Notes under the pieces: model-generated
The model's input: only the letters and a program-made list of their open reading frames with translations
What the model was told of the DNA's origin: nothing
The model's database searches: none
Made by a program: the position numbers and the translations under genes
In this document: positions 20,176-21,886 of the stretch, piece after piece
Position numbering within the stretch: the stretch's first letter is position 1
Layout: the number at the start of each line of letters is the position of its first letter
Assembly: GCA_964653595.1 (NCBI GenBank)
Contig: CAZZHH010000053.1
Span: 1-21,886 of the forward strand
Source of the DNA: JBAXTE01 sp964653595
GTDB lineage: Bacteria > Bacteroidota > Bacteroidia > Bacteroidales > WCHB1-69
Direction of reading: 5' to 3'
Length of the DNA: 21,886 bases

Positions 20176-21873
20176 ATGGCAATATGGAAATCAAACAGAA
20201 TTTCAGACATAATAACTGAAATTGAGGACGAAAAATTTGTTCTTCCGGTAATTCAAAGACGATTAGTCTGGGACGAGGAAAAAATGGAAATGCTTTTTGA
20301 CACCCTACTAAAAGGTGATTCATTTGGAGGTATTATGGTTATTGAAGAAGAAAAAGAAACAAAACCATTATTTAATTTCCGCCCTTTTACAAAAGATGGG
20401 GAACCAATACCATCAAGACAAATTGACAAATTAACACAACTTCAAAACTTTGTAATTGATGGACAGCAACGGCTTCAAACATTTTACATTGGATTGAAAG
20501 GAAGTATAAATGGAAGAGTTCTATATTTTGACCTATTCAGTGATTATAATACCGAATTTGAGTTCAAGTTTGAAAACGATGAAAGTAAACTTCCGAGGCA
20601 GTCAAAAGATAATAACGGAAGACCAATTTCGGAGCATAATTGGTATTTAGCAAGTAACCTATTGAGACGATTGAAGGATACAAATGATGAGGATCAGGTT
20701 GCAAATGAGATAATAATATCTCAAAATCAATCAGACGACACAAAAAAAACTCACATAATAAAGAATGTCAAAGCGTTTTACAAAAATGTTATAACTGCTG
20801 AAACACTTGGCGTATCGAAAGTTGTTGTAAATAAAACATTAAATGAAACGAATAATAGACAGAAGATTGTAGAACTTTTTAGGCGTTTAAATGATGGGGG
20901 CACAAAACTATCACCATTTGATTTAGTTGCGTCTATTCTAAAGGGTTTTGAATGGAAAATGGAAGCATTTCTTGATGAAGTATTAAACGAGTTTAAGGAT
21001 ATTGGATTAAATCAAGATAACTTAATAAAACTTGTATTTATATTGCAAGACAATAACAGCAAAGAAATGGCTGACATTTCTGCTGCTGATGCTGAATTTG
21101 CTATTGAGAAAAAAGATAGAATTTGGAATGCACTTTTGTGTTTGAGAAAGTTTTTAATCTATTCTGACTTGCATAATTATTACAAAGAAGGAAATAGGTC
21201 ATTTATTCCTCTATTCTTTGTTGCTTATCATATATTCCATAAACAGATCACTGACAAAGAAGTTGAAACATACTTTGATGATTATGATGCTAATAATCCT
21301 GAATTTCCAAGAATAAAAAAATGGATCAATTACTCTCTTGTGAATGGCGTTTTTCGAAGTAAAGGAGCGGGATGGATTCCTTATAAAACAGGAATTAAAA
21401 AAATACTTGAAAAACTCAAGACATTTAAGAATCAGGATTTTCCAACTCAAGAAATGTTTAAAGTTTACTATGACCACGGAATAACATTTACAGAGGTCGT
21501 TGATTTAAGTAAACTTGACGTTTTTGAAAGTCAATTTATGTACTACTTGATTTACGATAAAAAGCAAACAGTAAGAGTGCAAGACATTGACCATATTATG
21601 CCTAAAAATATTCTGGAAAGTCTGAATTATGATTGGGCGAAAATTAATAGCATTAGAAATTTTCAACTGCTTGATTATGGTACAAACCGAGGTGAAAAAA
21701 ATGGTAAACCTTTTAAAAATTGGATTGACAACTATGTAACAGACAAGGCAGCATACGCATTGAAACACCTAATTCCGACTGATGAAAGCTTTTGGACAGA
21801 AGATAAATTTGAAGATTTTATTGAAAAAAGGGCGGAATTAATTTTAGACAAGATAAGAACAAATTTAAACTAA
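20176..21873 (+). CDS. DUF262 + DUF1524 (HNH-like) protein, single-gene GmrSD-like
   Basis: A 565-residue protein. The N-terminal DUF262 has LPVIQRRLVW at 23-32, D95-GQQR99-LQTFYIGL, and FRRLNDGGTKLSPFDLVAS. The C-terminal DUF1524/HNH-like region has VQDID-H473-IMP, then RN495-FQLLDYGTNRGEKNGKPF. The family includes GmrSD-type restriction of modified phage DNA, with NTP use by DUF262 and cleavage by the HNH part. It is a different subtype from the 12919 gene: RRLVW rather than RGYRW, and the classical DHIMP motif. No promoter box is obvious upstream; it may be read from 19695. The frame is complete and ends 13 bases before the window edge. Confidence 0.85.
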   Translation: MAIWKSNRISDIITEIEDEKFVLPVIQRRLVWDEEKMEMLFDTLLKGDSFGGIMVIEEEKETKPLFNFRPFTKDGEPIPSRQIDKLTQLQNFVIDGQQRLQTFYIGLKGSINGRVLYFDLFSDYNTEFEFKFENDESKLPRQSKDNNGRPISEHNWYLASNLLRRLKDTNDEDQVANEIIISQNQSDDTKKTHIIKNVKAFYKNVITAETLGVSKVVVNKTLNETNNRQKIVELFRRLNDGGTKLSPFDLVASILKGFEWKMEAFLDEVLNEFKDIGLNQDNLIKLVFILQDNNSKEMADISAADAEFAIEKKDRIWNALLCLRKFLIYSDLHNYYKEGNRSFIPLFFVAYHIFHKQITDKEVETYFDDYDANNPEFPRIKKWINYSLVNGVFRSKGAGWIPYKTGIKKILEKLKTFKNQDFPTQEMFKVYYDHGITFTEVVDLSKLDVFESQFMYYLIYDKKQTVRVQDIDHIMPKNILESLNYDWAKINSIRNFQLLDYGTNRGEKNGKPFKNWIDNYVTDKAAYALKHLIPTDESFWTEDKFEDFIEKRAELILDKIRTNLN

Positions 21874-21886
21874 AATCGATTGGTAA

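Overview
ORGANISM. The window looks like chromosomal DNA of a Bacteroidota (Bacteroidetes) bacterium, probably Bacteroidales or a near relative. The reasons are AT-rich composition, few Shine-Dalgarno sequences, Bacteroidetes-type -7 boxes (TAnnTTTG) in front of most genes, and typical core genes: a class II fumarase, an SDR-type threonine dehydrogenase, MutS, and a secreted SPOR-domain protein. No rRNA, tRNA, CRISPR array, transposase or integrase was seen.

REGION 1 (1-7637), core genes. A 5'-truncated TPR protein is followed by a GreA/GreB-like protein (minus strand), an exported SPOR protein followed after 10 nt by fumC, an SDR-family L-threonine dehydrogenase (minus strand), and full-length mutS. 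These genes are moderately GC-rich. A short coding remnant and a triplet-like repeat lie between fumC and the dehydrogenase.

REGION 2 (about 7640-21886), accessory region resembling a defence island. All genes are on the plus strand, many are very AT-rich, and most have their own promoter. In order: a small membrane protein with a WG-repeat protein, a zinc-ribbon PD-(D/E)XK nuclease-like protein, a uracil-DNA-glycosylase-like protein, an AAA+ ATPase, a small protein with duplicated zinc-finger-like modules, a two-gene operon of DUF262 (GmrSD/type IV restriction-like) proteins, two unrecognised genes, a split FtsZ/tubulin-like pair, a small possible nuclease remnant, and a third DUF262+HNH protein.

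MAIN DISCOVERIES. (1) Genes 18377-18976 and 18973-19368 overlap by ATGA. Together they read as one FtsZ-superfamily fold cut in two: the GTP-binding half (GLGGTG loop, tubulin-signature-like GGFSGT, PFDFEG, AFxxAN) is in the first protein, and the T7 catalytic loop (DFLD) plus the activation domain is in the second. I know of no described FtsZ/tubulin that is naturally split here. (2) Six accessory genes share a promoter-like element, TTTG (or ATTG) then exactly 14 nt then a -7 box. Ordinary promoters in the same window use TTG-N19-TAnnTTTG. Several copies also carry GRCGTGGT in one orientation or the other. Two copies sit directly behind near-identical terminators, as if the gene units were mobilised or co-regulated as cassettes. 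(3) Three DUF262 proteins lie within 9 kb; two form a tandem operon in which only the first has an HNH-type (DUF1524) C-terminus.

All functional statements come from reading motifs by eye; no database search was run.
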